From NCBI GenBank assembly GCA_036504235.1, contig DASXVN010000019.1, positions 1 through 64,000 on the forward strand: 64,000 bases of DNA. The letters run 5' to 3'. Source of the DNA: Zipacnadum sp036504235 (lineage in GTDB: Bacteria; Armatimonadota; Zipacnadia; Zipacnadales; Zipacnadaceae). The translations under genes were made by a program, and so were the position numbers. Shown one piece after another: positions 1 to 8,204 of the stretch; the stretch's first letter is position 1; each line of letters opens with the position of its first letter. The notes under the pieces are model-generated. The model was not told where the DNA came from. It saw nothing but the letters and a program-made list of their open reading frames with translations, and did no database searches.

Positions 1-28
1 CCCGCCGTCGCTAGGCGAACGTTAGTCC

Positions 29-118
29 GGCGGGGTACGAGCCCCCGCCCTACAAACGGCAAGAGCCCTTTCCGTTTTCCCCCTCCCTTTAGGGAGGGGG
101 TTAGGGGGTAGGGCCGTT
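29..118. repeat. Two dispersed intergenic palindromic repeats at the left edge
   Basis: Positions 29-54 hold a GC-rich palindromic element whose reverse complement recurs identically at 30915-30940. Positions 79-118 hold a 40-bp element, a CCCTCCC/GGGAGGG hairpin followed by TTAGGGGGTAGGG; its exact reverse complement recurs at 23722-23761. Both are noncoding and lie downstream of the minus-strand gene that ends at 123. They belong to the short intergenic repeat families found across this window. Function unknown; they may be REP-like or MITE-like. Confidence 0.75.
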
Positions 119-122
119 GCCC

Positions 123-2003
123 CTACTTTACCCGGTCATACCAATGCGGCGGCTCTTCGCCTTTCCCCACTACGTCTATCCGGCCGTCGAAGAACTCGCC
201 CCAGCGATAGTCTCCCGCCGTCAGGTCGGCGCTGATTATGTGCGTCCGGCTGGGCGCGTCGGTCGGGACCTGGAACTTCACGCGGATCCGTTTGCTCTCG
301 CCCGGCTCCAGGGTCGCCCGGCTCAGCGCCGGCTGGGCCGACCAGCCCTCCGGTAGCTTCGGGGCCACCCAGAACTCCCGCGCCTCGGGGTACAGGTTGC
401 GCACCACAATCTCCACCTTGCCCTTCTCGCCCGGCGCGACCCGCTGAATCCAAGGCTCAAAGACGCACCAGTACGGGTCCAGGTAGAGGGCGTACGGGTC
501 GAAGAAAGAGAACTGCCGCATCGCCTCCGGCAGCCGCTTGGCCCACTCCAGGTAGGATTTGATCTGCCCCTCCGGCTTCTCGATCTCCGAGGAGTGCCCG
601 GTGAGGATCCAATCCGGCTTGATCTTCGCCTGGATTTTCGCGCCGGCGAGGTACTGCAGGTCCACCTGACTGCCGTTGCGGGCCACCACGGCCTCGTGAC
701 CGTTGCCGCCGCGTCGCCCCGTGTAGAACTGGTTGTCCCCGTTGAACAGGATGCGCTTGCCGTCCAGTTTCAGCTCAATCCCCACCGTGAAATCGGTCTG
801 TCCGGGCAGGTGATGGAACTTCAGCGGGAAGCCGTCCCACTCCAGCTTCTCACCGTCGTGGAGCTGCCGCGCGACCGGGATGGCCTCCACCGGCAGCCGG
901 TAGTACAGGATCAGGCAGCACGGCTGATGGCGGAGGGGGTGCTCCAACTGGTCCGCGAAGTTCTCGTAGCACCAGACCTGCGTGCCCCACTTCTCCGCCA
1001 GGATCCCGTAGTTCATGTAGTGGTCGCCATGCACGTGCGTGGGGATAAGCACCTCGACCGACTTGAGGCCCATGTCCGTCTGCATCCGCCGCAGCGTCCC
1101 GTCCAGCCACTCGTCGTCCATCCCGCCGCAGTCAATCATCAGCCCGCGTCCGGTCTTGCCGATCAGCAGGTACCCGTTGGTTCCATACGGACCGAACTTG
1201 TACAAGTGATCGTTGAACTTGCGCACGCCCGCGAGGTGCGTCGGCCGGCTGAACCAGCCGGGCGTGCCGGCGATTCCGTCATTCCAGTCCCAGTCGCGGC
1301 TGTAGGTGTCCTTGATAAACCGCGACCAGCGCCGGTGGAAGCTCCGAATCTGCCGCTGGGGGTCGCTCATGACCGGCCCGTGGGAGGGGCAGACGGTCCC
1401 CGGCAGCAGCGAACCCAGAATCGTCACCGAGTTGGCCTGCGTCTGCGGCCCGATCCCGTGGCCGTAGTCCCACTCGTTATCGTAGAAGGTATGCAGCGTC
1501 CCGCCTTCCAGCAGCAGGTCGCCGGGGAAAATGAACCACTGTCCGTCCACCTGCGCCCGGTAGGTCACGGCGCCCTTGCTGTTGCCGGGGGTGTTGTACG
1601 TGCCGACCTCATACGGCCCCCAGGCCAGCGTCTCCAGGTCCTGCAGTTCGCGATCCACCGCGACGGCCTCGCGCGGCGGCCGCACGAAGACGGCGCTGTA
1701 GACCGAGTTGGCGTCCAGCTCATCCCAGAAGGACACCGGATCGCTGAACAAATAGGCCTCCGCCGCCGGCACCGCGGTCTTCGCGCCGGCCGCCGTATAG
1801 CGTGCGTGCCCCTGGCACTGCTCGCGGTGATGGTGCGTGTACAGCACCCAGTCCACGCCCTCCACGCCGATCTCGCCGAGGTGGTCCAGCGCCTCGCCGG
1901 AGCCGCCGTCAATAATCAGCGCCCGGCCCTCATGGACCAAGGCGTAGACGTTGCAGGTGTCGGGGTAGCAGTAGAGGTGGTCGACTAGCTTCTGCCAGGG
2001 CAT
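123..2003 (-). CDS. Two-domain metallo-beta-lactamase-fold hydrolase with NEW3-like C-terminal domain
   Basis: A 626-residue protein with two metallo-beta-lactamase (MBL) folds in tandem. The second carries the canonical metal motif THVHGDH near residue 321, with later FNGDN and LTGH segments. The first reads THHHREQ near residue 57, so the Asp and last His of HxHxDH are Glu and Gln, and its metal site is probably altered. The last ~110 residues (PEGW, LEPGESKRIRV) resemble an NPCBM-associated NEW3 beta-sandwich, often linked to carbohydrate binding. ATG at 2003 is preferred over an upstream TTG because GGAGGT lies 6 bases before it. No signal peptide is evident. The substrate is unknown; the MBL fold covers many hydrolases. 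Confidence 0.85.
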   Translation of the reverse strand: MPWQKLVDHLYCYPDTCNVYALVHEGRALIIDGGSGEALDHLGEIGVEGVDWVLYTHHHREQCQGHARYTAAGAKTAVPAAEAYLFSDPVSFWDELDANSVYSAVFVRPPREAVAVDRELQDLETLAWGPYEVGTYNTPGNSKGAVTYRAQVDGQWFIFPGDLLLEGGTLHTFYDNEWDYGHGIGPQTQANSVTILGSLLPGTVCPSHGPVMSDPQRQIRSFHRRWSRFIKDTYSRDWDWNDGIAGTPGWFSRPTHLAGVRKFNDHLYKFGPYGTNGYLLIGKTGRGLMIDCGGMDDEWLDGTLRRMQTDMGLKSVEVLIPTHVHGDHYMNYGILAEKWGTQVWCYENFADQLEHPLRHQPCCLILYYRLPVEAIPVARQLHDGEKLEWDGFPLKFHHLPGQTDFTVGIELKLDGKRILFNGDNQFYTGRRGGNGHEAVVARNGSQVDLQYLAGAKIQAKIKPDWILTGHSSEIEKPEGQIKSYLEWAKRLPEAMRQFSFFDPYALYLDPYWCVFEPWIQRVAPGEKGKVEIVVRNLYPEAREFWVAPKLPEGWSAQPALSRATLEPGESKRIRVKFQVPTDAPSRTHIISADLTAGDYRWGEFFDGRIDVVGKGEEPPHWYDRVK

Positions 2004-2085
2004 GAGGGGACCTCCAGACAATCAGACATAGGGGGCGAAACTGTGCGGCAGCCGGCCTACCCCCCCCCGCTGCAGACAGCCGCGT

Positions 2086-2203
2086 ACCCCTCCCAGAATG
2101 GGAGGGGCTTTTCGGATTCGTCATCAATCTTCGCTAGCCCTCCCCCAAAGCCCCTCCCGGTTCGGGAGGGGTGCCCGAGGTCTGCCGAGGGCGGGGTGGG
2201 CCG
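2086..2203. repeat. Dispersed CCTCCC/GGGAGG hairpin repeat, copy 1
   Basis: A noncoding element of about 118 bases made of successive CCCTCCC/GGGAGGG hairpins. It ends in a 40-bp segment (2164-2203) that recurs exactly at 21389-21428 and in diverged form at 44172-44206. Both full copies also share the preceding ACCCCTCCC...GGGAGGGGCTT hairpin. It fills the gap between the MetV-like gene end (2207) and the MBL gene start (2003). No coding capacity is seen. Confidence 0.75.
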
Positions 2204-2206
2204 ACG

Positions 2207-2872
2207 TTACCCGCCTCGGCGCGGCTCGAAAACCTTCTGCCGGGGGCGACCGGCCTTGCGATAGTCGCGGGGCTCGTGGTAGGCGGCGCCGATGGCTACC
2301 GGCTCCTCGCCCAGCTTCTCGGCGCGCTCGTAGATGAGCGACCAGACGCAGGGGTTCTCCGGATTGACCTCGCATTTGCCCTCGTTGGCGCCGCCGCAGG
2401 GGCCGTGGACCTGGCCCTTGGGGCAGCGGGTGATCGGGCAGATGCCGCCGTACTCGGCCAGCACGCACTCGCCGCAGGAGGAGCACCATTCGTAGTACTG
2501 CCCCAGGCGGAATTGGTCCACCTGGCCGATGGTGTCCAGACCGGGGACGACCGGCTTGGTGGAGACCTCGGATACCGCCTGGACGCCCGCGCCGCAGGCC
2601 AGCACGAGGATGGCGTCGGCCGCGTCCACGGCCTCCTGGTTCTGCCGCAGGAGGCGCTTCATGTCGAGAATCTTGCAGGCGGCATCCGGGATGACGTGAC
2701 CGGTGACGGTCTTGCCCGCCGCGGTCAGCGCCTCGGTCATCTCGGTGGCCTCAAACTCGCCGCCGGTCTGCACCACGGTAGCGCAGTCCCCGCAGCCCAC
2801 GATAAAGACGCTCTTGCGCGTCTCCAGCGCCTTCAGAATATCGTCAAAAACCTTTTTCTCCGTCGCAGTCAT
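2207..2872 (-). CDS. metV: MetV-like protein (methylenetetrahydrofolate reductase C-terminal family)
   Basis: A 221-residue protein matching the zinc/iron-sulfur partner of methylenetetrahydrofolate reductase (MetV family). The N-terminal half starts FIVGCGDCAT and resembles the family's nucleotide-binding-like region. The C-terminal half is cysteine rich, from CSSCGEC near residue 129 through CPITRCPKG, GPCGG and CEVNPENPC near residue 171. In acetogens MetV forms a complex with MetF for methyl-branch C1 reduction. No metF is adjacent here, so its partner is unknown. ATG at 2872 is chosen because GAGGTG lies 9 bases upstream. Two UroD-type methyltransferase-like proteins elsewhere in the window fit a methyl/C1 role, but that link is inference. 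Confidence 0.8.
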   Translation of the reverse strand: MTATEKKVFDDILKALETRKSVFIVGCGDCATVVQTGGEFEATEMTEALTAAGKTVTGHVIPDAACKILDMKRLLRQNQEAVDAADAILVLACGAGVQAVSEVSTKPVVPGLDTIGQVDQFRLGQYYEWCSSCGECVLAEYGGICPITRCPKGQVHGPCGGANEGKCEVNPENPCVWSLIYERAEKLGEEPVAIGAAYHEPRDYRKAGRPRQKVFEPRRGG

Positions 2873-2976
2873 GGACAGAAACACCTCTCAGTTTGCAGTT
2901 TACAGTCGAAAGCTGACGGAAACGGTGGGTAAGGGTACTCGACCGTTATTGTCAACTGTTGGACTCCAGAAGAAGC

Positions 2977-3441
2977 TTAGTTGTCTTCCGTGGCTTGGCT
3001 TTGTCTTCCAACAGCTTCGCGGGCATAGCCCTTTCGGTGTGACAACCATTCGTAAATCATGGAGAGAATCAGCGCGAGCAAGAAGCAGGCGAAGACCAAT
3101 GGTATATAGGTGCCGTAGTATTTAGTATCGAGCATAAACGCCGAACTGAGCACCGGTCCAACGAGAAAACGGATGCCTCCCCGCCACCAGGGCCACGGTC
3201 TCCCGAAACCGGCAATCAAGCCCACGACCAGCGCGGGGGCTTGGTATTCCAGGTGCCAGAAAGCCGAGGCAATAGGATGATAGGCCGGGTTTCCCACAGG
3301 GGGATCACCCATGACGTACAATAGATGACCAAACCATAGCTCACTCATGTGAACCATGACTATTGCACCCAATACGCAGGCCGCGAAACCCTGGAAAAGG
3401 TCGGCGGACACTCTTCCGCGCTTGCTACCCACTGGACCCAT
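2977..3441 (-). CDS. Small integral membrane protein of unknown function
   Basis: A 154-residue protein I do not recognise. It has about four hydrophobic segments: residues ~13-33, ~66-84, ~88-105 and ~110-130 (ending LILSMIYEWL). A short basic/acidic cytoplasmic-like tail follows. The loop after segment 1 contains VGNPAYHPIASAFWHLEYQ, with several His and aromatic residues. The gene is clearly lower in GC than its neighbours, suggesting recent acquisition. It lies between the MetV-like and IscU genes on the same strand, but with gaps of 65-105 bases, so cotranscription is uncertain. Confidence 0.6.
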   Translation of the reverse strand: MGPVGSKRGRVSADLFQGFAACVLGAIVMVHMSELWFGHLLYVMGDPPVGNPAYHPIASAFWHLEYQAPALVVGLIAGFGRPWPWWRGGIRFLVGPVLSSAFMLDTKYYGTYIPLVFACFLLALILSMIYEWLSHRKGYAREAVGRQSQATEDN

Positions 3442-3507
3442 CCCTTCGAACTCTGTAGCATCCTGCCTCTGTGCCGTGCCGTTGAGCCTGCCGTTAGGCC
3501 TGTCCCC

Positions 3508-3960
3508 CTAGTGCTCGTGTACCTCCACCGCCGCCAGGAGCTTGGCTTTCTCTTCCAGGTACGCGGGGGGAGTCTTCTCCGGATGGTTGTCAAAATACTG
3601 CTTGAGGGCCTTCACAATGCCTTCTTCGGCCAAGACCGAGCAGTGAATCTTGACCGCGGGCAGGCCGCCCAGCGCCGCGATGACGTCCTTATTGCTGATC
3701 TGGAGCGCCTCGCCGATGGTCTTGCCCTTCACCATTTCGGTGATGATGGAGCTGGTCGCGATCGCCGCCCCGCAGCCGAAGGTCCGGAACTTGATGTCCT
3801 CGATGACCTCGGTTTCGTCGTTGATCTTCATCGAAATGCGCATCAAATCGCCACAAACGGGGTTGCCCACGTCGCCGATGGCGTCAGCGTCCTCGATCTC
3901 CCCGGAGTTGCGCGGATTGCGGAAATGCTCCAACACCTTTTCGGTGTAGAAATCTGCCAC
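3508..3960 (-). CDS. iscU: Iron-sulfur cluster assembly scaffold, IscU/NifU N-terminal family
   Basis: A 150-residue scaffold on which [2Fe-2S]/[4Fe-4S] clusters are assembled before transfer to target proteins. It begins ADFYTEKVLEHFRNPRN, typical of the family. The three cluster-ligand cysteines are present: C36 in GNPVCGD, C63 in FGCGAA and C107 in KIHCSVLAE. GTG at 3960 gives the usual IscU start; an upstream GTG at 3978 would add six residues without family support. No cysteine desulfurase (IscS/NifS) is next to it, though the cysteine-rich MetV-like protein two genes away is a plausible client. Confidence 0.92.
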   Translation of the reverse strand: MADFYTEKVLEHFRNPRNSGEIEDADAIGDVGNPVCGDLMRISMKINDETEVIEDIKFRTFGCGAAIATSSIITEMVKGKTIGEALQISNKDVIAALGGLPAVKIHCSVLAEEGIVKALKQYFDNHPEKTPPAYLEEKAKLLAAVEVHEH

Positions 3961-4059
3961 TAGAATCACACCCTTCACAAGCGCGGCCCGGCTGGGCCGC
4001 TGGCACTGTCTTCCCCTACTTGGACGAGATTTCGCCGCGCGAGTTCTCGCCGCCCGGTT

Positions 4060-4989
4060 TTACGGCGCCATCTCCAGGACCAGCCCGTCGAAATCGAAGC
4101 TCACGTCCAGCCCCTCCAGGCCTTGCCCGGACAGCGTGTCCTTGACGCGCTGCTTGGCCTCGTCGTCCTTGGCCAGGAAGAAAACGCAGCCGCCGCCGCC
4201 CGCCCCGCAGGGCTTGCCACCCAGGATGTACGGCTCCACCGAGTCGAACAGCGCCTCAATCTGCGCGTTGGTGGTGGAGGCATCCAGGTCCCGCATGAAG
4301 GTCCGCTGGGCGCTTACCTTGCGGGCGAACATGGCCAGATCGTGGTCCTCCAGCGCCGCCTTGGCCTCGTAGGCCGACCGGCGGAGGTTGAACAGCGCCG
4401 CAATGGTCCGTTGCTCGCCGGCGACGAACTTGCCCCAAACGCTCTTGTGAATCTGCGAGGAGAGCCGCGTCTTGCCGGTATAGCACAAGACAAGCTGCGA
4501 CTCCAGTTCGCTGATTTCCGTCGGCGACAGCTCGACGGGAGAGCAACTCACGCCCTCGGAGCCGAACTCAAACAGGTTGACCCCGCCCACCGCTGAGGCA
4601 AACTGGTCCTGCTTGCCGCCGATGATGCCCAGGGCTTTCTCAATGTCGTAGGCCAGCTCGGCGATGCGCAGACGGTTGGCCCGATCGGTAATCGGCTCGC
4701 GGCGCGCCAGGGACAGCCAGACCACATTGAGCGTGGCCGAGGTCCCGAGGCCGCTGCCGGCGGGAATGGCGCTCTCGTAGCTTACGGCCAGCGCCGGGTG
4801 CGTGCCGGCCGCGCGGCTGGCCGCGGTCAGGCCGCCCTCCGCGTCCTCGTTGGCCAGCAACTGGCCGGTCACATATATGGAAATGGCGGCGTTGAGCGTC
4901 GCTCCGCCAAAGACATCGGCGAAATAAGAGACATCCGTCCACGCGCCGGCGAAATCAATACGCACCGGAGCGCGCGCCGTAATCTGCAT
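4060..4989 (-). CDS. GHMP-family sugar kinase
   Basis: A 309-residue GHMP kinase that phosphorylates a sugar or sugar phosphate with ATP. The N-terminus RAPVRIDFAGAWTDV matches the sugar-kinase branch. The ATP loop PAGSGLGTSAT is at residues 76-86, GGKQDQF with the likely catalytic Asp is at ~123-129, and the C-terminal glycine motif CGAGGGG begins at residue 261. The closest named types are D-glycero-D-manno-heptose-7-phosphate kinase (HddA) and the kinase domain of L-fucose/L-arabinose kinases. The sequence alone does not settle the substrate. The next gene (ending 5082) is a sugar-isomerase TIM barrel on the same strand, which fits sugar catabolism or glycan precursor supply. Confidence 0.85.
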   Translation of the reverse strand: MQITARAPVRIDFAGAWTDVSYFADVFGGATLNAAISIYVTGQLLANEDAEGGLTAASRAAGTHPALAVSYESAIPAGSGLGTSATLNVVWLSLARREPITDRANRLRIAELAYDIEKALGIIGGKQDQFASAVGGVNLFEFGSEGVSCSPVELSPTEISELESQLVLCYTGKTRLSSQIHKSVWGKFVAGEQRTIAALFNLRRSAYEAKAALEDHDLAMFARKVSAQRTFMRDLDASTTNAQIEALFDSVEPYILGGKPCGAGGGGCVFFLAKDDEAKQRVKDTLSGQGLEGLDVSFDFDGLVLEMAP

Positions 4990-5081
4990 GAAGAATCACC
5001 ATTTCGAGTAAAACTACCTGCGCGCGCACAGCCCTCGCCGCGTCAATTCCTCTCCGGGCCGGGCGCAACCTCCCCGCGGCG

Positions 5082-5978
5082 TCACCGACCGCGGCCCAGC
5101 AACTCCTGCAGCCAGGCCAGGCCCTCCGCGGTGTGGGCCCGGTCCGTGTCGAGGTCGTAGTATACCTCAAAGGTCACCAGCGCGTCACGATTCGCCGCCA
5201 GCGCCGCCCGCAGGCAGCCGAGCGTGTCAATCCACCCCGGCTCCCCCAGATGCTCGGCATGCACCGGGTACTTCTTGAGCAGCCCCGACTCCCGCAGCCC
5301 GGCGTAGCTGAAGATCGCCGGCAACTGGTTATCGTAGACATGCAGCGAGGCCACCTGGCTCCCCAGCGCCGCCGCCAGCTCCGCTTCGGGGAAGCCGAAG
5401 TACCGCGCATCCAGCGCCGCATGGCCGACGTCCACGCAGAAGCGCGCCTCCGGCACCTGCGCGGCTAGCGCCCCCCACGCCTCCGGCGAGTGCAGTAGCG
5501 GCGAGCCCATCATGTTCTCCAGGTGCACCGGCACGCCCACCTGCCGCGAGTACGCCAGCAGCTCCCCGACGCTGTCCACCCCCAGAGCCACGCCCTCCCG
5601 CTCGCCCCAGCCGGCGGGCGCCTCCTCCTGGTCCATCAGCAGGTTGCGCTGCAGGTGCACGACCAGGTGCTGCGCGCCCCAGGCGGCGGCCGTGTCCAAC
5701 TCGCGCCGCATCATCGCCAGCGCCCGGGCCCGCCGCTCCGGCACCGGGTCCAGCACCGCCATTTTCAGCGGATATTCTTCATACGTCTCCTGGCGGAAGA
5801 GCGGCGCGTGGAAGCTGAAGCCGTGCTCCAGGCCAGTCAGAAAGTCGCGCAGCCAGGCTTCCTCCTCCGGCGGGAACAGGACCACCTCGACGCGGCCCAA
5901 GCCGTAGCCGCGCAGGCGCTCCACATGCGCCCGGCGGGCTCCGACCATGCCAAATTGCGCGGGAAGAATCGTGGGCAA
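5082..5978 (-). CDS. Sugar phosphate isomerase/epimerase-like TIM barrel protein
   Basis: A member of the xylose-isomerase-like TIM barrel family, about 298 residues. The metal-binding positions expected of the fold are visible in order: Glu in VHLENMMGS, Asp and His in CVDVGHAALD, His in LHVYDN, and a final Glu in VTFEVYYD. The family includes inosose dehydratases, hydroxypyruvate isomerases and endonuclease IV relatives, so the substrate is open. TTG at 5978 (MPTILPAQFG) with AAAGGT 9 bases upstream looks better than two ATGs at 6056/6053. Those lack a ribosome binding site and would nearly abut the divergent gene at 6077. It is probably co-directional with the GHMP kinase. Confidence 0.8.
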   Translation of the reverse strand: MPTILPAQFGMVGARRAHVERLRGYGLGRVEVVLFPPEEEAWLRDFLTGLEHGFSFHAPLFRQETYEEYPLKMAVLDPVPERRARALAMMRRELDTAAAWGAQHLVVHLQRNLLMDQEEAPAGWGEREGVALGVDSVGELLAYSRQVGVPVHLENMMGSPLLHSPEAWGALAAQVPEARFCVDVGHAALDARYFGFPEAELAAALGSQVASLHVYDNQLPAIFSYAGLRESGLLKKYPVHAEHLGEPGWIDTLGCLRAALAANRDALVTFEVYYDLDTDRAHTAEGLAWLQELLGRGR

Positions 5979-6076
5979 GACGGGCTGACCTTTCTGTCCA
6001 GCGCGGGGCAGGTTCTCGCCGGGCGCGAGAGGAACCCCTCCGCTAGATTCCATCATGTCGTTCGGGAGGCAGATCC

Positions 6077-7156
6077 TTGCTATACCGCCTCGCTCTCGCT
6101 GCTCTCTGCTTGGTGGGCTGTCTGCCGCTCCGGGCGGCCTACCTGACGCAACTGGCCCCGGTGACCTCGACCTCGCTACTGGCCTTGCCCGGCGGACGAG
6201 TGCAGGTTCGCCAGAAAGTGACGGTCCACCTCGCGGCGGGGGCTAATGAGGTCGTCTTCCCCCTGCCGACCGGCGGCCCCCCCCCCGACGAGGTGCGCCT
6301 GCGCTCGCTCAGCGGCCACGTGGAGGTCCGGGCCGCCGAGCGTCCCGCCGCCACCCCCGGCTGGGTGCGCTGGGAGCTGGAGGCCGAGGCGGAGGGCACG
6401 GAGAGCCTGCTGCTGACCTTTCCCGCCCCCGGCCTGCAGTGGACCATGTCCTACGCCCTGCGCCTGGCCGGCGCCGACACCGAGTGGCAATCCTGGGTGC
6501 GCCTGGTCAACCCGGGCGCGCAGGACTGGACCAACGTGGGCCTGTACGGACTGGGGCCCGCCCCCTTGCCCCTGACCCTGGCCGCCGGAGCGGACTCCCG
6601 CTTCCCCCTGGCCACCTACCCCCTGCGCACCTGCCAGGTGCTCACCGTCTACGACCAGGACCGCTACGGCGCCGCGCCGGTCTCCCTGGTGCGCGTACCC
6701 CGCGGTTTCCCCGCCGAGGCCGGTGACTTCCGCGCCCTGGTGCTGCCGCCCGGCAAGGTCGAAATCACCCGCGCCGACGCCGCACCGCCGCTGCTCGCCG
6801 ACCTGCCCTACACGCCGCGCCACGCCCCAGTGGAGTTGTCGCTGGGTCCCGCCCCGGAGCTGACCGTGCAGCGGCGGCTAATCAGCTCGCGCCAGGTCAA
6901 CCAGCGCGTAGACCTCGGCGGTCGGCTGGTCATGTACGATCTGGAGGAGAACTACGAGATCATCGTGGCCAACCGCGGGGTCCAGACCGCCTCCCTGATC
7001 CTCACCGACAAGCTGGCCGGCCCCGGCGAGGTCCGCGACCCCTCGGCCGCCGCCACGCCCGTAGACGCCGCCCACGTCAGCTTCCTCGTGGACGTCCCGG
7101 CCCAGGGCGAGACCCACCTGACCTACCAGCTTCTGCGGACCAACCTGGAGCCCTAG
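6077..7156 (+). CDS. Exported DUF4139-like beta-rich protein, probable lipoprotein
   Basis: A 359-residue protein with an N-terminal hydrophobic signal ending LVGC at residues 12-15, a reasonable lipobox, so it may be a lipoprotein. The rest is beta-rich. A WTMSYALRL segment is followed by a long region ending with ENYEIIVANRG, LTDKLAGPGEV and FLVDVPAQGETHLTYQL, which resembles the DUF4139 domain of MuiA-like proteins. The TTG start at 6077 has GGGAGG seven bases upstream. The function is not known. It sits 21 bases before the 2-hydroxyacid dehydrogenase and is probably cotranscribed with it, although no functional link is obvious. Confidence 0.65.
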   Translation: MLYRLALAALCLVGCLPLRAAYLTQLAPVTSTSLLALPGGRVQVRQKVTVHLAAGANEVVFPLPTGGPPPDEVRLRSLSGHVEVRAAERPAATPGWVRWELEAEAEGTESLLLTFPAPGLQWTMSYALRLAGADTEWQSWVRLVNPGAQDWTNVGLYGLGPAPLPLTLAAGADSRFPLATYPLRTCQVLTVYDQDRYGAAPVSLVRVPRGFPAEAGDFRALVLPPGKVEITRADAAPPLLADLPYTPRHAPVELSLGPAPELTVQRRLISSRQVNQRVDLGGRLVMYDLEENYEIIVANRGVQTASLILTDKLAGPGEVRDPSAAATPVDAAHVSFLVDVPAQGETHLTYQLLRTNLEP

Positions 7157-7177
7157 GCGACAATGAGGTGAACCCCC

Positions 7178-8194
7178 ATGACTACTACGCGCCACGCCGC
7201 TTTCTTCGATACCGAGCAGGACGAATCCGACCGCCTGTGCGCCACCGGCCCGGACCTGCCCGGCTGGGAGTTGACCTGCTATCCGCAGTCGGTCCAGCTC
7301 ACCGAGACCGATTTCGCCGGGGTGGAGTGCATCTCAGTCTTCATCGGCTCCGACCTCACCGCCGCGCAACTGGCGCGCTTCCCCGATCTCAAGCTCGTCG
7401 CTACTCGCTCCACCGGCTATGACCACATAGACCTGAACGCCTGTCGGGCGCGCGGCATCGGCGTCTGCAACGTCCCCCGCTACGGCGAGACCACCGTGGC
7501 TGAGCACACTTTCGGCCTCATGTTGGCCCTCTCGCGCAAGATCTTCAAGGCCTACGAGCGCACCCGCCAGGGCAACTTCGCGCTCAAGGGACTGCTCGGC
7601 TTTGACCTGCACGGCAAGACCCTGGGAGTGGTCGGCGCCGGCGCCATCGGCCTGCACGTCCTGCGCATTGGCCGGGCGCTGGGCATGAACTGCCTGGCCT
7701 TTGACGCCCGCCCCGTCCCGATCCTCGCCGAGGTGCTGGACTTCACCTACACCGACCTCGACACCCTGCTGGCCTCCTCCGATGTGGTCAGCCTGCACGT
7801 GCCGCTCCTGCCCACCACCCGGCACCTGATCAACGCCGACAGCCTGTCCCGGATGCGCCCCGGCGCGCTGCTCATCAACACCGCCCGCGGCGAGTTGGTG
7901 GACACCGCCGCGCTGCTGGCGGCCCTCGATAGCGGTCGTCTGGCCGGGGCGGGGCTGGACGTGTTCGAGGGCGAGGAGTTCCTCACTGAGGAGGACTTGC
8001 TCCTGCGCACCGAGGCCACCCGCGAGCAGTTGCAGACGGTCATCACCAGTCAGGCCCTCCTGCGGCGGGAGAACGTGGTGCTCACTCCTCACTTGGCCTT
8101 CTACTCCGAGGAGGCGCTCGGGCGCATCCTGGAGATCACCGTCGCCAATATCCACGCCTACTTCGCCGGCTCGCCGCAGAACCTGGTCACCTGA
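7178..8194 (+). CDS. ldhA: D-isomer-specific 2-hydroxyacid dehydrogenase (D-lactate dehydrogenase-like)
   Basis: A 338-residue NAD-dependent dehydrogenase that reduces 2-keto acids to D-2-hydroxy acids, for example pyruvate to D-lactate. The substrate-domain signature STGYDHID is at ~78-85. The NAD fold is GVVGAGAIG at 150-158. The catalytic residues are Arg237 (NTARGEL), Glu264/266 (DVFEGEE) and His305 (LTPHLAF). The segment VPRYGETTVAEHTFGLML is close to fermentative D-lactate dehydrogenases, but hydroxyisocaproate or phosphoglycerate-type substrates cannot be excluded. GAGGTG precedes the ATG. The symbol is a best guess by family. Confidence 0.85.
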   Translation: MTTTRHAAFFDTEQDESDRLCATGPDLPGWELTCYPQSVQLTETDFAGVECISVFIGSDLTAAQLARFPDLKLVATRSTGYDHIDLNACRARGIGVCNVPRYGETTVAEHTFGLMLALSRKIFKAYERTRQGNFALKGLLGFDLHGKTLGVVGAGAIGLHVLRIGRALGMNCLAFDARPVPILAEVLDFTYTDLDTLLASSDVVSLHVPLLPTTRHLINADSLSRMRPGALLINTARGELVDTAALLAALDSGRLAGAGLDVFEGEEFLTEEDLLLRTEATREQLQTVITSQALLRRENVVLTPHLAFYSEEALGRILEITVANIHAYFAGSPQNLVT

Positions 8195-8204
8195 GACGAC
8201 GCGC

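Noticed and set aside
594..1988. 464-codon open frame on the plus strand opposite the MBL gene
   Set aside because: Composition is Arg/Val/His-rich without domain motifs. The minus-strand frame has clear MBL motifs and a ribosome binding site.
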